Below are positions 12,845 to 23,482 of a stretch of DNA of 64,000 bases, one piece after another. Each line of letters opens with the position of its first letter. Position 1 is the first letter of the stretch. Both the position numbers and the translations under genes were made by a program. The notes below the pieces were generated by a model, which ran no database searches, was not told where the DNA came from, and saw only the letters and a list, made by a program, of their open reading frames with translations. The DNA is from Aaosphaeria pasadenensis. Lineage: Eukaryota > Ascomycota > Dothideomycetes > Pleosporales. The DNA is taken from positions 620,001-684,000 of the forward strand of contig JAKLMB010000007.1 of the NCBI GenBank assembly GCA_022813625.1, given 5' to 3'.

Positions 12845-14483
12845 TCATAGCGGGTACAATACTGCTTTAATACCGGTTTCCTCCTCCTTCTTCAGTAGAT
12901 TGTTATTTGCCTTGCGTAGCAACGTCTTCATAACCATGCAGGTGACGATACTAATGATGGAGAACGACATCATCAGTAACATAGCTGGGATGTAACGTGG
13001 TGCATCCTGTGGTCTGAAGAAATATGGGCTATAGATATTTCCCATTTGGCTCATGATGTTGACAATGGCTGTTGCGCACGCTCGTTTCGCCGGGGTCTGG
13101 TTCAATGTCGATGCAGCCCATGTGTAAACAATTGCATTTGAACCGAAACATCCGCCAATATATAGGAAGGAGGCAAAATACCGGGCGGGTACGTTGAGCG
13201 TGGAAACGGTGATGATGAATCCAGCAGCGGCGACGCAAAGTGGTACGGAGATATGGAAACCACGCTCCTTGTTACGATCGCTGGAGAAGGCAATGGCAAA
13301 GGAAACCACTGTTCCTACGAGGTAAGGCGGTGCAGTGCAGACGAGGGTGATGGTACGGGAACCTAAATTGAAACCTTTGACAATCGAAGGGAAGAAGTTG
13401 TTGAAGCCGTACGCGGAATGGTTCGCACAAAGCATCAGAGACTATTGCTTCATTAGTTTTGCGATTACCTTGACCCGAAGGTGCAATTTTGGGTGGAACT
13501 TACGAAAACCCACGTTCGGTAGTCCGAAACAGCGAGCTTCAGGCCGTGCATGATGCTTTCGTCAACCTGAGGAGCAGATACCCTGTCTCTTGCAATGCGA
13601 TCTACTGCTAGCTTTTTCTCTGCCTCGTTGAACAGCCATCTACCGCTGCCGCTAGTACTCTCAGGAAAGTCGGGAAGGATGAACATGGAGACGATGGCAG
13701 CAAAGAAACTTGCGGCGCCTTCGATAATGAACAGCCATTTCCAGCCAGCAAGACCCCGAACGCCATCGAGACCTGCAAATACACCAGCAGCGACCAGGCC
13801 GGAGAATGCCGTAGCGAGTACCAAACCACTGTATAGTACAGCGGTTCTCAAGGCAAGTTCTTTTCGAGTGTACCATGAGCTGAGCATGTAGAATGCACCA
13901 GGCCAGAAAGGAGCTTCGACGATACCAAGTACAAATCGAACACCAATGAGCCCACCGTAACTGTGCACACCCGATGTCGCAGCTGAGACACAAGACCATA
14001 GCATTGCACAGGCCGGAATATAGATGGAAGGTCGAACTTTCGTGAGGATCATGTTGGAGGGGAGTTGCATGAGAACATAACTAGGAAGTTCTAGTCAGTT
14101 AAAGTCCCTTCCCATAATATGTTGAAGGACATATCAGTACATACCCAACATTTAAAATCGAGACGGCGACGTTGAATTGATTGCCCTTCAGGCCAAGGTC
14201 TTTTTCGAAGCTGTTCAATTTTGCTTGACTGTATGATAGAATTAGCTTATGGCCAGCCTTTGCTAAGGGAGGCGACCAACGCGATGTTGTTACGATCCAT
14301 GTAGTTGAAAAAGTACAAAACCCAGACCACTGGCATCAGGGTCATGTCGAGTTTCCGTACAAGCCGTTTCTCGAGGGCTCTAGTATCCTCATCATACTCT
14401 TGGGTCACCTGCTCGACCTTCTCCGTATCGGCGATCGTCTTCTTCTCGTCGAGATAGGTGTCTTCTTTGATAGAAACCGTCAT
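12845..14483 (-). CDS. MFS organic-anion transporter, Dal5/ACS-like
   Basis: Minus-strand exons 14483-14281, 14228-14145, 14080-13504 and 13441-12845. Introns are 14229-14280 (donor GTTGGT), 14144-14081 (GTATGT), and 13503-13442 (GTAAGT, branch CTAAT). All junctions keep frame and restore helix sequence. The protein has 486 residues. A charged cytoplasmic N terminus leads to LDMTLMPVVWVLYFFNYMDRNNIA, the first helix signature of the anion:cation symporter family, and the motif PSNMILTKVRPS follows helix 2. Family members (Dal5, Tna1, Seo1 groups) import allantoate, nicotinate, and other carboxylates. The gene is divergent from the SMP-30-like gene and shares its promoter, which carries two copies of the cluster motif. 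Inference: it imports the aromatic or polycarboxylate substrate of the cluster. Confidence 0.9.
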
Positions 14484-14696
14484 GATGAATCTGGTTACTC
14501 CTTTTCCGTGTCGAATTGAGTGTTTTGATCCGGACTCTGGGGAAAACTCGTGTCGGCGATGATGAGTCCCTTTTCTACTCTGGTCATTTGGTCTATAAGT
14601 GTCGTCCCAGGAGTAGCGCTCGCTCTTGTCCTCATTACTCTCCACACCGACGACCTGAAAAGAGAGTCTGGGGTAAAGTTCTGAACGCGGGGTCCT

Positions 14697-14707
14697 CGGA
14701 GCACTCC
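14697..14707 (+). promoter_or_regulatory. Candidate cluster regulator site CGGAGCACTCC
   Basis: This copy extends to a 14-base string (14697-14710) identical to the one at 18274-18287 in another divergent promoter. It lies 214 nt upstream of the MFS start. The imperfect inverted CGGAG...CTCC form is compatible with a Zn2Cys6 dimer. Confidence 0.45.
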
Positions 14708-14824
14708 ATGATATCCAAAATATGCAATTGGACGTAACTTTCAGGGTTGAGGGCAATCCTGGCGTCGTGGTCGTGAAAGGCTGGACCATGCGTCATGGCA
14801 AAATAGGTCATGCTGATTGGCCAC

Positions 14825-14835
14825 GGACTGCTCCG
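14825..14835 (-). promoter_or_regulatory. Candidate cluster regulator site CGGAGCAGTCC
   Basis: Reads CGGAGCAGTCC on the minus strand, one base different from the copies at 14697 and 18274. It is 342 nt upstream of the MFS start and 483 nt upstream of the lactonase start. Confidence 0.4.
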
Positions 14836-15317
14836 GACCCACCTTTCTCGACACTACCACATCTTGACCCCTGGTTGCTATCTCGGTTCCGTGTACCAAC
14901 TATCTGATATTCCAGTTTCCTTCACCTGGAGTACGCCGTAACTCTGTGATGGAATTGTACAAGGTACTCGAAATACCTCCGCTAATGAAAGCTACTGCAC
15001 TCCACAGATGCATGCTCAATTAGCACCTCAGTCTAGCATAGCATCGTGAGGGCCCCCGAATTACCCCATGTCTAGTTACCCACATGTATGGGAATTGGGA
15101 GTATAATGAACGGGTTCTTCTTTACAATCTGCAGAGTTATTGCAATATTGGGATTCATCCCCGGCACTCGCGGCACAATATAGGCACAAGATAACCGGGC
15201 ACTTCAAAGTCAAATGTGATAGTGGAGAATATAAGACAGTGACAATTATCGGCACAACACTTTATTCTGTACTTTATGCCGTGGTTTATCTCTCATAGAA
15301 TTTTAGCTTGAGACACA

Positions 15318-16714
15318 ATGCGATCATATGCTGTATCATCGTTGCTCTTAGCACACCATTGTTTGGCTTCAAGTCAGTATCTTAGCAGTCTCCCAACGGA
15401 ATTTCATTCCAGTCATGCCAAATGGGCATGGGTATCATATGATTCGCCTGCTGTTGCGGTCATTCCGGGATCTTTCAATCGGACCGCACTCCAAGCTCCA
15501 CACGAGGGTGATGCATCTGATCCGATTGTTAGGGAAGCGTAAGTGACCTCCCTGAGTCATTGTGTCCCTCAACGGATTGTCCTTCAGCCCGGATAACGTT
15601 CCTTAACCCTGTACATACAAGTAACTGACAAAGATTGCAGTTTTTCTCAACTGAACGAAACAGATTTTGTAGCATATGATCAGCGTTTCTTTGATTTGAT
15701 CGGTCCCGATGCAACAATCGATCATGTGCAAGAACTCGCGTATCAGACGCATGAAGCTCCATGCTTCGACCAGGCTACTGGAAACCTTTTCTTTGCAGAG
15801 TGGGGTCCGCCAGGAGGCGACAATGGGACTCATGACTGGCAATACTTGCTCAATACACGTAACAATAGTCTTCAGAAGATTAAGACTGACCCTCCGACGT
15901 ACAACGCCCACGGCTGTGTGATATACGACTCACAGATGTACGTAGTCACAGACGGCTACGAAGACGTAGAAACTGGTCAACTTGTGCGCATCGATCCAAA
16001 TACGTGGAGGCGTGAAACCATCCTGAACAATTATCACGGCCAACCATTCCTCGGTTTCAACGATTTGGACATCGACAGTGATGGGAACTTTTGGCTCACA
16101 GACTCTAAGTCTGCATTTGTTCGTCTTCCTCATGAGCACCGCACACTTTGATTATCGTCTGATCTCTTCCTAACATGACAACACAGGGTCGTGATTTGAT
16201 TGAGTTTAGCAATCCGACAAACCCTACAGTCTACTTTGTCAATGGCACAACAATGCGCCCCAGACCCGTACACATCACGACAGGGAATACAAACGGCATT
16301 GCGGTGTCACACTCGCAAGCAGATCCGTCCGTGCACACTGTGTATCTTCCTGATACAGGCTTTTCGGAATTCAAGCCCGTGTCGCGGAAGAATCCTCTCA
16401 GCGACAGAGCACTCTTCGCATACGATGCTGCAGAAGGAGGCGTACTGAAAAACGCTCGGTTTCTTAACAATCCAATCGCGTGGTTCTATGATGGTATCAG
16501 AGCGAGCAAGAATGGGTATCTATTCGCAGGTGCAGGTGATGGTGTCGATGTCATAGATCCAGTTGATGGCCTTACATTGGGTACAATCCGAGTTGGTGGA
16601 GGCGAAAACGTTGCTGTCAGTGTGGCTTTTGGTAAAAATGAATTGTGGATTGTCGGAAGGGGTGGAGTTTGGCATGTCAATGGCGTGAAAGAAGAGTTAG
16701 CACGGGGCTGGTGA
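15318..16714 (+). CDS. Secreted SMP-30/gluconolactonase-like beta-propeller protein
   Basis: Exons 15318-15538, 15641-16118 and 16187-16714. The first intron (102 nt) is GTAAGT...TTGCAG. The second (68 nt) uses a weaker donor GTTCGT with branch CTAAC and acceptor CACAG; it is chosen because it joins LTDSKSAF to GRDLIEF in frame. The product has 408 residues with a signal peptide ending near CLASS. Six-bladed propeller features of the SMP-30/LRE family are present, including WLTDSKS, NTNGIAVS (calcium-binding Asn position) and PDTGFS. Family members hydrolyse lactones or phosphotriesters with a divalent metal. The gene shares a promoter with the MFS transporter, which suggests co-regulation. 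Inference: opens an extracellular or secretory-pathway lactone made from the cluster substrate. Confidence 0.85.
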
Positions 16715-17051
16715 TTGCTCCCTGAGGTATGCTAGGTTTAATGCGCTTAGAACACAGATGAAAGAAGGAGATTGTGCTGTTTGCCAAGCTTGTATCTATC
16801 AAGTTAAGGATAATTCAACTGATTATTACCCCAAGTACATAGACAAAACGTGATTCGAAGAAATCGGAATTGCACTGTAGCAAGTTGTGTCTCCTTAATC
16901 TATCTCGACTATCAACTGAAATATCAAGTCCGTAGAGCACACTTGGCCTTTTCGAGGCCAGTTTAAGGAATGAAAGTCTCACTTTGACAGCAATAAAACC
17001 ATACATTAATTCATTCAAAGTCCCTTTCAGTATTTGTATACTAATTCAATA
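16715..17051. other. Convergent intergenic spacer
   Basis: 337 AT-rich bases between the 3' ends of the lactonase and the amidohydrolase; no gene seen. Confidence 0.6.
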
Positions 17052-18121
17052 TTATCTTTTCACTTTAGTATACAAGTCCCTGGGGTTCTGGACCATTATC
17101 ATATCCCACTCATCCTCAGAAACCCAACCCTTCAGGCTCCTTAGCCAAGATTCGTCGTCCACTTCTAAAAAGGGTGTCTCTTTGAGAGCTTCTTCGTGAC
17201 TTCTGACTTTCATTCTTGGCGTATGTGGCCAGTCACTCCCCCACAGCACCCTTCTGGGATTTGCCTTTACCAACGCCTGGACGAGTGGCTTGAGGTCCTC
17301 GTATTGTGGTGCCATTTCACTGACCCGGTATGGCGCGCTGATTTTGACATACAACGCTCCCGATCGTACAAGTGACATAATGTCTTGAAAACCTGGCTGG
17401 TCTTCGATATTTGAGCTGTGTTTCTCTGGCAACATGCTTGCTCCCTTCAAAAGTGCAAAGTGATCTGTCACCATGGGTATTCCAGCAGCTGCAATGCTTT
17501 GCACTGTTGGGGTTAATTCTCCCCAAAACTCAGGATGGATATGTGTAAACGCCATGCTCCATCCTGGACACTGTTTCTTCAGTACAGCTGCATGCTCACG
17601 AAGGGCCAATTTCTGAAGTTCAACATCGTGCATAGCTCCATACTTATACAAGTTCACTCGTATTCCTCGTATGCCTGCCGCTTGCATTGAATCAAGCTCT
17701 TCAGGGGTAGCCGTGGACGGATCAATGACACTGATGGCAGATGTTCGCGACGTGTCCAACTCAGAGACGAAGGTTTTCAACGAGGTACAATCGTCACCAT
17801 AGGAAAGACCATGGGTCAGCACAGAGTTTGTGAGACCAAGTCGTGCTTTGAAATCGAGGAATTGGTGGATAGATGCCGCAGGTGGTGTTAGGTGTCGGTC
17901 GGGTGCGTATTTGAATCGTTCCGCTGGAGCAATGTAAGTATTGGACTTGACTTCAAAGGCTTTTACCTACGTTCAAATATGTGATGATGTACATCCCATC
18001 CGCCGTTAGGGAACAGTGGACCAGATTTATGCTTCGAGACTACTTCTTTTGCAGTGATTAAGACACTCTTATTCAAGCTTGGCGTCGAAGTGACAGTCTG
18101 AGTTTGGATTTTGGTAGACAT
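17052..18121 (-). CDS. LigI-like amidohydrolase (2-pyrone-4,6-dicarboxylate hydrolase type)
   Basis: Minus-strand exons 18121-17971 and 17923-17052; the 47-nt intron 17924-17970 is GTAGGT...CTCCAG. Splicing creates WDVHHHIFEPERFKYAPDRH, the N-terminal metal/substrate site of this amidohydrolase-2 branch. The protein has 340 residues and a TIM-barrel layout: Asp-x-His-x-His on strand 1, THIHPEFW, a His in VTDHFALL, KISAPYR and the C-terminal acid in WGSDWPHTPR. KISAPYR and WGSDWPHT are characteristic of the LigI group, which hydrolyses 2-pyrone-4,6-dicarboxylate to 4-oxalomesaconate or its tautomer. Closely related members hydrolyse other lactones (for example 4-sulfomuconolactone), so the exact substrate is inferred. 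No targeting peptide is obvious. It is divergent from the mitochondrial carrier. Confidence 0.87.
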
Positions 18122-18553
18122 TTTGTAAGTGGTGAGATACGAGAATAATGGAACAACACGCTTAAGTTACTGAGATGAATTCTCGCATATGTCCCAGTTA
18201 ACACTGATTTGAGACATGATGGAGCTAATCCTACTCGGTAATCGGTGAGGGTAGTGGAGCTCCTGGTGCGCCCCGGAGCACTCCATGCCTGCTACGCGAC
18301 TCAGTTCGCAGTGTTCCGAGCCGTCATTAGCGCGCCAGCTTTGCGAACCATCTGGGGCATATGACAGGGATGGCATAATGAGCTCTATGTGCGAGATCTG
18401 GAGCTATCCAGAGGAGAAACTTGGTATCTCAGCATGATAACCTCAATTGAGTAGATGGTGTCCATATAGCCACGTGACGAACGCTCCATCTTGCGACTAT
18501 GTATGGGCCGCTGTGAGCAGCAGCTCTTGGTCCCACTTCAGAACTAATTGAGA
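18122..18553. promoter_or_regulatory. Divergent promoter: amidohydrolase / mitochondrial carrier
   Basis: A 432-bp spacer between two outward-facing starts. It has the cluster motif at 18274-18284. No gene is seen. Confidence 0.65.
18274..18284 (+). promoter_or_regulatory. Candidate cluster regulator site CGGAGCACTCC
   Basis: Fourteen bases (18274-18287) are identical to 14697-14710. The site is 153 nt upstream of the amidohydrolase start and 270 nt upstream of the carrier start. Confidence 0.45.
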
Positions 18554-19554
18554 ATGTCTCCCACGCGCAAGAATGATGTGACGCCTCTGCAGTCCGTCTT
18601 AGCTGGAGCTGCTGCTGGGGGTTTCGAATCGATGGTGACGGTAAGTAGGCTCGGGAGAGGGCACACATTGTGTTAACGATGGCAGTATCCTACAGAATAT
18701 GTAAAGACACGACAGCAGCTCTTACGCGGCCCTACAAATGCGAGATCTCCATTACAAATCTTGATATCGACAATACGGAACGATGGCATCGGACGCCTAT
18801 ATACCGGGGGAGCGGCTTTCTGCGTCTCGAATGCCTGTAAGTCGGGAATCCGATTCCTCACTTTCGACTTTGCGCGCGGGTACATGCCGAAAGACGTGAA
18901 GGGAAAGACTACAGTATCCGGAAATCTCGCAGCCGGCATGTGTGCGGGTATTGCGGAAAGTGTTTTGGTGTTGACGCCAGGAGAAAATCTGAAGACAAGG
19001 CTGATAGATGATCGCGCTGGAAAACAGTTATATCGCTCCTCTGGACATGCTATCAAGTCCATAATGGCTGCGGAAGGGCCACTGAGCTTTTTCAGAGGTG
19101 TATGGCCAGTAACACTGAAGCAATCTAGTAATGCGATGGTACGCTTTACAAGCTACGACTTCCTATCGAATACTTTACGGCCCATACTAGGAAGTTCAAC
19201 AAGTGTAGCCGCTGGCGCCATGGCTGGTATCATCACAGTGTATTGTACTATGCCTTTCGACAATGTCAAAACACAACTGCAGAGCCTTGAAGGACAGAAA
19301 ATGTATAGTGGCTCGTGGAATTGCGCAAAACAGTTGGTGCAAGATGGAGGTTTTCGTCTTCTCTGGAAAGGGACTACCCCGCGGCTTGTCCGTTTGAGTG
19401 TAAGTTGAAATCGTCAAATCCGAGATTGTATAGTACTGATTGTATGCAGGTATCTGGAGCAATATCTTTCACGATATATGAGAAAGTCGTTCAATTAACG
19501 CAGACGCTCGGAGGACTATCAGCAGAAAGTAGAAAGGAGAGTGTTGCATTGTGA
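18554..19554 (+). CDS. Mitochondrial carrier, tricarboxylate (Ctp1/Mtt)-like
   Basis: Exons 18554-18640, 18686-19399 and 19450-19554; introns of 45 and 50 nt have GTAAGT donors and GGCAG/TGCAG acceptors. The product has 301 residues, the normal size for the family. Three repeats each carry the Px[D/E]xx[K/R] signature: YPTEYVKTRQQ, TPGENLKTRLI and MPFDNVKTQLQ. The sequence around them resembles the citrate/tricarboxylate transporters (Ctp1, and the Mtt carriers of itaconate clusters) more than other carriers. It should exchange tri- or dicarboxylates across the inner mitochondrial membrane. Context suggests that it carries the pathway intermediate to or from the mitochondrial aconitase paralogue of the cluster. 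Confidence 0.9.
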
Positions 19555-19862
19555 TTGTAGATAGATCAAAAGATACAGATAATTGTAATCAGATGATTTT
19601 AAAAGCCATTGTCATTGAAAACATGTGAGTGGTGAGTGGGTGAAGAGCAGTAAGGATTCAGTAAGTAGACCGAAGTCGAATCGAACCTAGCAAACCCCGC
19701 TCAATCTAGCGCGCCCGCGTATTTTGGCACCAGTTTGAACCAGCATCTTGCACCTTTCAACCTCTCACCATCCACCTACCAGTATTTGATATCTTCCTCT
19801 CAAACAACTCCTTGGGCCATAAACTCACAAAAATAGCCATGGGATAATCTGTACAAGTCACC
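19555..19862. other. Spacer with promoter of the Zn2Cys6 gene
   Basis: 308 bases; no copy of the CGGAGCA motif was found here. No gene seen. Confidence 0.5.
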
Positions 19863-22380
19863 ATGAATACCAAGGTTCGCATAGCTTGCCGAAGATGCCG
19901 ATCTAAGAGGATTAAGGTACCCGGGTCGTTCTGTCAGTCCTGTTACAAAGCTGATCATGATTTCAGTGCGATGGAGGTGTTCCCGCATGTGGAAACTGTC
20001 AGAAAGCTGGAGAGCCTTGTATAGATGTGGACGGTCGCAACAATGCTGTTTCAATCCCCCGTGATTTTGCGGCAAATGCGCGCGCTCGCATCGAATGGCT
20101 TGAGGACCAAGTCAGGAGGCTGTCGCCTGAGTTCAATATACACGACGGCCCACGGGTTGACTTCAGTTTTTTAGATGGCATGGCCACTTCCAATCAGCAG
20201 AGTGGACCGTCACCCTCGCCGGAGTGCTCTGCTCCTCCAAACAAGAGAACCTTCTCTTCTACTATTGAACCACCACAGGCTCAGGATACCTTCGCCGATG
20301 AAGCACGCTCAGTTGCACTAGACTTGGGTCTGCTCACTTTGAACTCAGACTCTCGACAGACACATTACCTTGGTACCTCATCTGGACGCCTATTTACTTC
20401 ACTAATCGGTGTTGGCTCTCCTGAGACACCTACTCTTACAAGAGGCAGTAGGACGCCCAGCCTTCCATCACAGACCAGCCCCGGAAAAACGGGACCTATT
20501 GCACATATCAGACGCGTCAAAGAATCGTATCGGGTCTTGTACGATTCCCTTCGGAGAAGTTTGCCCCTGGAAGAGGACGCTCGCGTGCTGTTGGAGGTCT
20601 ACTTTCGAAATATCCACATCGACCACCCGTTCCTCCATGTGGAGTCAGTCGTGAATGCAGTTGAGGCTTTATACCACTGTGCAGCATCAGATGTCTCGGC
20701 TGATGTAGGCTACAATGGTTGGGTTGATTCCCTGCCGCCATTCACATACAACGGAGAGTACGAAGTTTTTAGGGGTAGCAATTGCACTCCAGTATCCATC
20801 TTTACCGCGACCTTCCACGTGTTCATGATATTTGCTATTGCCGCGACAGTACGAACACGTCAAAAGTCTTTCGATTTCGCCCCTAACCAATTCTACCGAG
20901 TAGCAATGTCTGCCGGCCAACACTGCTTTTCTCACACATCGATGGCCAGCCTCCAAGCTACATTGCTCCTTGCAGTTTACAGTCTTCAAGGACCCGCAGA
21001 GTTGAACATTTGGACGCTAACGTATGTAGCAATGGCTCACTGCGTTGACCTTGGCCTCCATCGGACTCCGAGCGAGGATGCAAAGTTGTCAAAAGCCGCC
21101 CGCCTTGCGCGCTCTATGGCCTTCTTCAGCGTTTATCATTTGGATCGGTAAGTAGATCATATCATCCCTTTACTCAACTGTTCAGATATTTTCTAAAGAG
21201 ACAAAAATCGATCGAACACATTCGCTAATCTAATGACAGCTCGATCGCTGCCCTACAGGGTCGTCCACTTGGAATCAGGGACGAGACGTTTGATCTTCAA
21301 CTGCCAACTCTTGAAGACGTCCAACTTGATGCTGCGAGCATACAAGACAAGGCCTTTGCACCGGAGATGTCTATCGCTGGAGGATTGGCTTTCGCCCTTC
21401 ACCGGTTCAAGTTGGACCCCATCATCTCGGAAATCAAGCTACTCTTCTACCACCTCCCATCTCGAGTTAACGCGTACGTCTGGCCTAGTGACCATAGTTC
21501 TTCGCAAGCAAGCATACGAACAAAGCTTGATGATTGGCGTCGCCACACCTTAGCTATGGCTGAAAAATTAGTCCCCGAATCCGAGGAAGATCGACTTGCG
21601 TACCGGAATTACGAACTCAAGTTAACAAGCCAATATTTCGCAGCCATGATCTTATTACATCAACCATCTCAGGCTATCCCTGAACCAAGCCAAGAATCCC
21701 TTTTGACATGCTATCAATGCGCTACGCAGCGTCTCAATACATATAACGATCTTTATCATGCTGATAGTTATTATCAGAGCTGGAGAAGCGTGCAGGGTAT
21801 TTTTTCATCAGGTGCGACTATGATATATTGCCTGTGGACATCTACGCTGGTACGGGCAACTGTTCCAGTAACAGAAGCCATCAAAGACCTAAGGACGTGC
21901 ACAAATCTTTTGAGTGTCGGCGGGGAATGGTGGCCGTCTGTGAAGAAAGGAAAAGAAAGCTTTGGGAGAGCGATGGACGCTCTATTGAAAAGGATGGATT
22001 GTTCCCAACAACAAGGGAGAGGAAATCAAGGGTTCACACAGCAAACACAACGGCCGCATACGTTAAGCCAGAACCCAATAGATCCAGCAATGGCAGAAAC
22101 CCCCGTGGTTCCACCACCTGCCAACTTGCATGCCGTGTCTACTTTTGAAGCGGCCCACACCACTATACACGACGATCATCTCAACATGAACCAATTCTCG
22201 CATTCGACGGGCGATTTCCCGACTTCTGAATGGACTATGCTCGATAATCACGCATTCTCGAACAATACACATCATTTCTCTGAATTATTTTTCGATGCAA
22301 ATATCGGAGCGCCAGACTCTACAGTAGATGCTTTCATTGCCGAATTTATGAACGAAGATACAGCATGGAATCCTTTCTAA
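19863..22380 (+). CDS. Zn2Cys6 transcription factor with fungal-specific regulatory domain
   Basis: Exons 19863-19916, 19967-21147 and 21240-22380; introns 19917-19966 and 21148-21239 (GTAAGT...GACAG). The first intron interrupts the zinc cluster, as is common. The product has 791 residues. Cysteines 9, 12, 19, 26, 29 and 36 give C-x2-C-x6-C-x6-C-x2-C-x6-C. A basic linker and a dimerisation-like stretch (ARIEWLEDQVRRL) follow. The fungal transcription factor domain spans about residues 205-480, with LTYVAMAHCVDLGLHRTP as its most typical part. The C-terminal tail is acidic and aromatic, suitable for activation. It sits inside the catabolic block, 8 nt from the aldolase 3' end, and is the likely pathway regulator that binds the CGGAGCA motif (inference). 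Confidence 0.92.
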
Positions 22381-22388
22381 ACGCACAA

Positions 22389-23151
22389 TTACTGGCGCAG
22401 CCTCAAAATAGTTGGTCCAATTTCATTTCCCTCTTCGAGACATTTCCGTGTGGCTTCATCGATGTTCCACCTAGAATCACAGAGCTTTGCACACTCCTCA
22501 GCTACCTCTAGAGGTATTGCCACCACACCATCTGCATCCCCCATGATCAGATCTCCAGGTCTAATATTGATGTTCTCATCCTTGAGCTCCTCAATTTGAT
22601 ATGAGACGGGGACGTTGAGCTCAGATGAGCGAGTGAAAGTGTTCGAGCCGAGGATACTGATACGACGAGCAAACAGGCCTATGCCCAAATCTCGATGCTC
22701 ATTTATGTCTCGGAAGCTCCCGTCGATGACGACTCCAGCTGCTCCTGCCTTGAGTGCGCGTGTACTCATCAAACCACCCCAACAAGCACTAATAAGGCCG
22801 CTTGGCTGGGATACAAACACAACACTGCCCGATGAGATTGCATCAGCGAAATGCTTGGATGGTTTGGGCGAAGTTGTATCATTTGCTGGGACCATGCGAA
22901 CGGTGTACGCTGGGCCAAATATTTTGGAAGGGCCTACGCCCATCTGGGGTGAGAACATTTTCAAGCCGGAAAGGTAGCCACCATGTCGGACGTTCAACCG
23001 CACCAGAGCGTCTCCAATCTGTCATCATATCAGCAACTGTCGAGAGGAAGATACTTTGGAACAAAATATGTTGCAAACTTACATCACAAGTGGTGAAGCG
23101 ACGAAGCGCCGCTAGTACTGGTTGTTTAACTGTTGGAATTGCCGACGACAT
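22389..23151 (-). CDS. RraA/LigK-like aldolase (4-hydroxy-4-methyl/carboxy-2-oxoacid aldolase)
   Basis: Minus-strand exons 23151-23083 and 23018-22389; the 64-nt intron 23019-23082 is GTAAGT...GACAG and joins RRFTTCD to IGDALVRLN, the typical N-terminal motif of the family. The protein has 232 residues; an in-frame ATG at 23166 would add five residues. Conserved features include GAAGVVIDGSFRD (the Arg-Asp pair that binds the pyruvyl part and metal) and PGDLIMGDADGVVAIP. Members cleave 4-hydroxy-4-methyl-2-oxoglutarate or 4-carboxy-4-hydroxy-2-oxoadipate to pyruvate plus pyruvate or oxaloacetate; others only bind RNase E, which is irrelevant in fungi. The gene is divergent from the aconitase paralogue and convergent with the regulator. 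Inference: last step of the cluster pathway. Confidence 0.87.
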
Positions 23152-23482
23152 TGCTGTATTGATCACGCGGAAATATTCTTACAATACGCAGAAGTATCTA
23201 CTACAGAGCAAGCCAGAGCTTAAGTGACGTCGCGAATCTTACCACCACTAGTCAGTGGGATGAAGTGGACTGACACGTGACCACGCGCACCGGAGCAGCC
23301 CGAACCTACTTCGCTCCACTCCGGTGGCGGTTCATTATTATTGCACAAGCGTATGTAGTGTTCCGAAGCCGCGGTAAATCGTCATAAACAACTTCGTCAA
23401 TCAACATGCTCATATTACATATGGAGACTATGTCGTTCTGTGCTTGTGTGCTGCTGCCGGTTTCTCCCCACACTTGCCTACC
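23152..23482. promoter_or_regulatory. Divergent promoter: aldolase / aconitase paralogue
   Basis: 331 bases between outward-facing starts, with the cluster motif variant at 23291-23301 and a CACGTG-like ACACGTGAC just upstream. No gene seen. Confidence 0.65.
23291..23301 (+). promoter_or_regulatory. Candidate cluster regulator site CGGAGCAGCCC
   Basis: Matches the 14697/18274 motif at 9 of 11 positions and lies 140 nt upstream of the aldolase and 182 nt upstream of the aconitase paralogue. Confidence 0.38.

Larger units (their letters stand above)
14484..15317. promoter_or_regulatory. Divergent promoter: MFS transporter / SMP-30-like lactonase
   Basis: The 834-bp spacer separates two outward-facing start codons. 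It includes two copies of the CGGAGCA-type motif, at 14697-14707 (plus) and 14825-14835 (minus). No gene is seen in it. Confidence 0.65.

Noticed and set aside
19671..19690. tRNA B-box-like GGTTCGATTC on the minus strand
   Set aside because: The flanking bases do not form a T stem and no A box or acceptor stem is seen.
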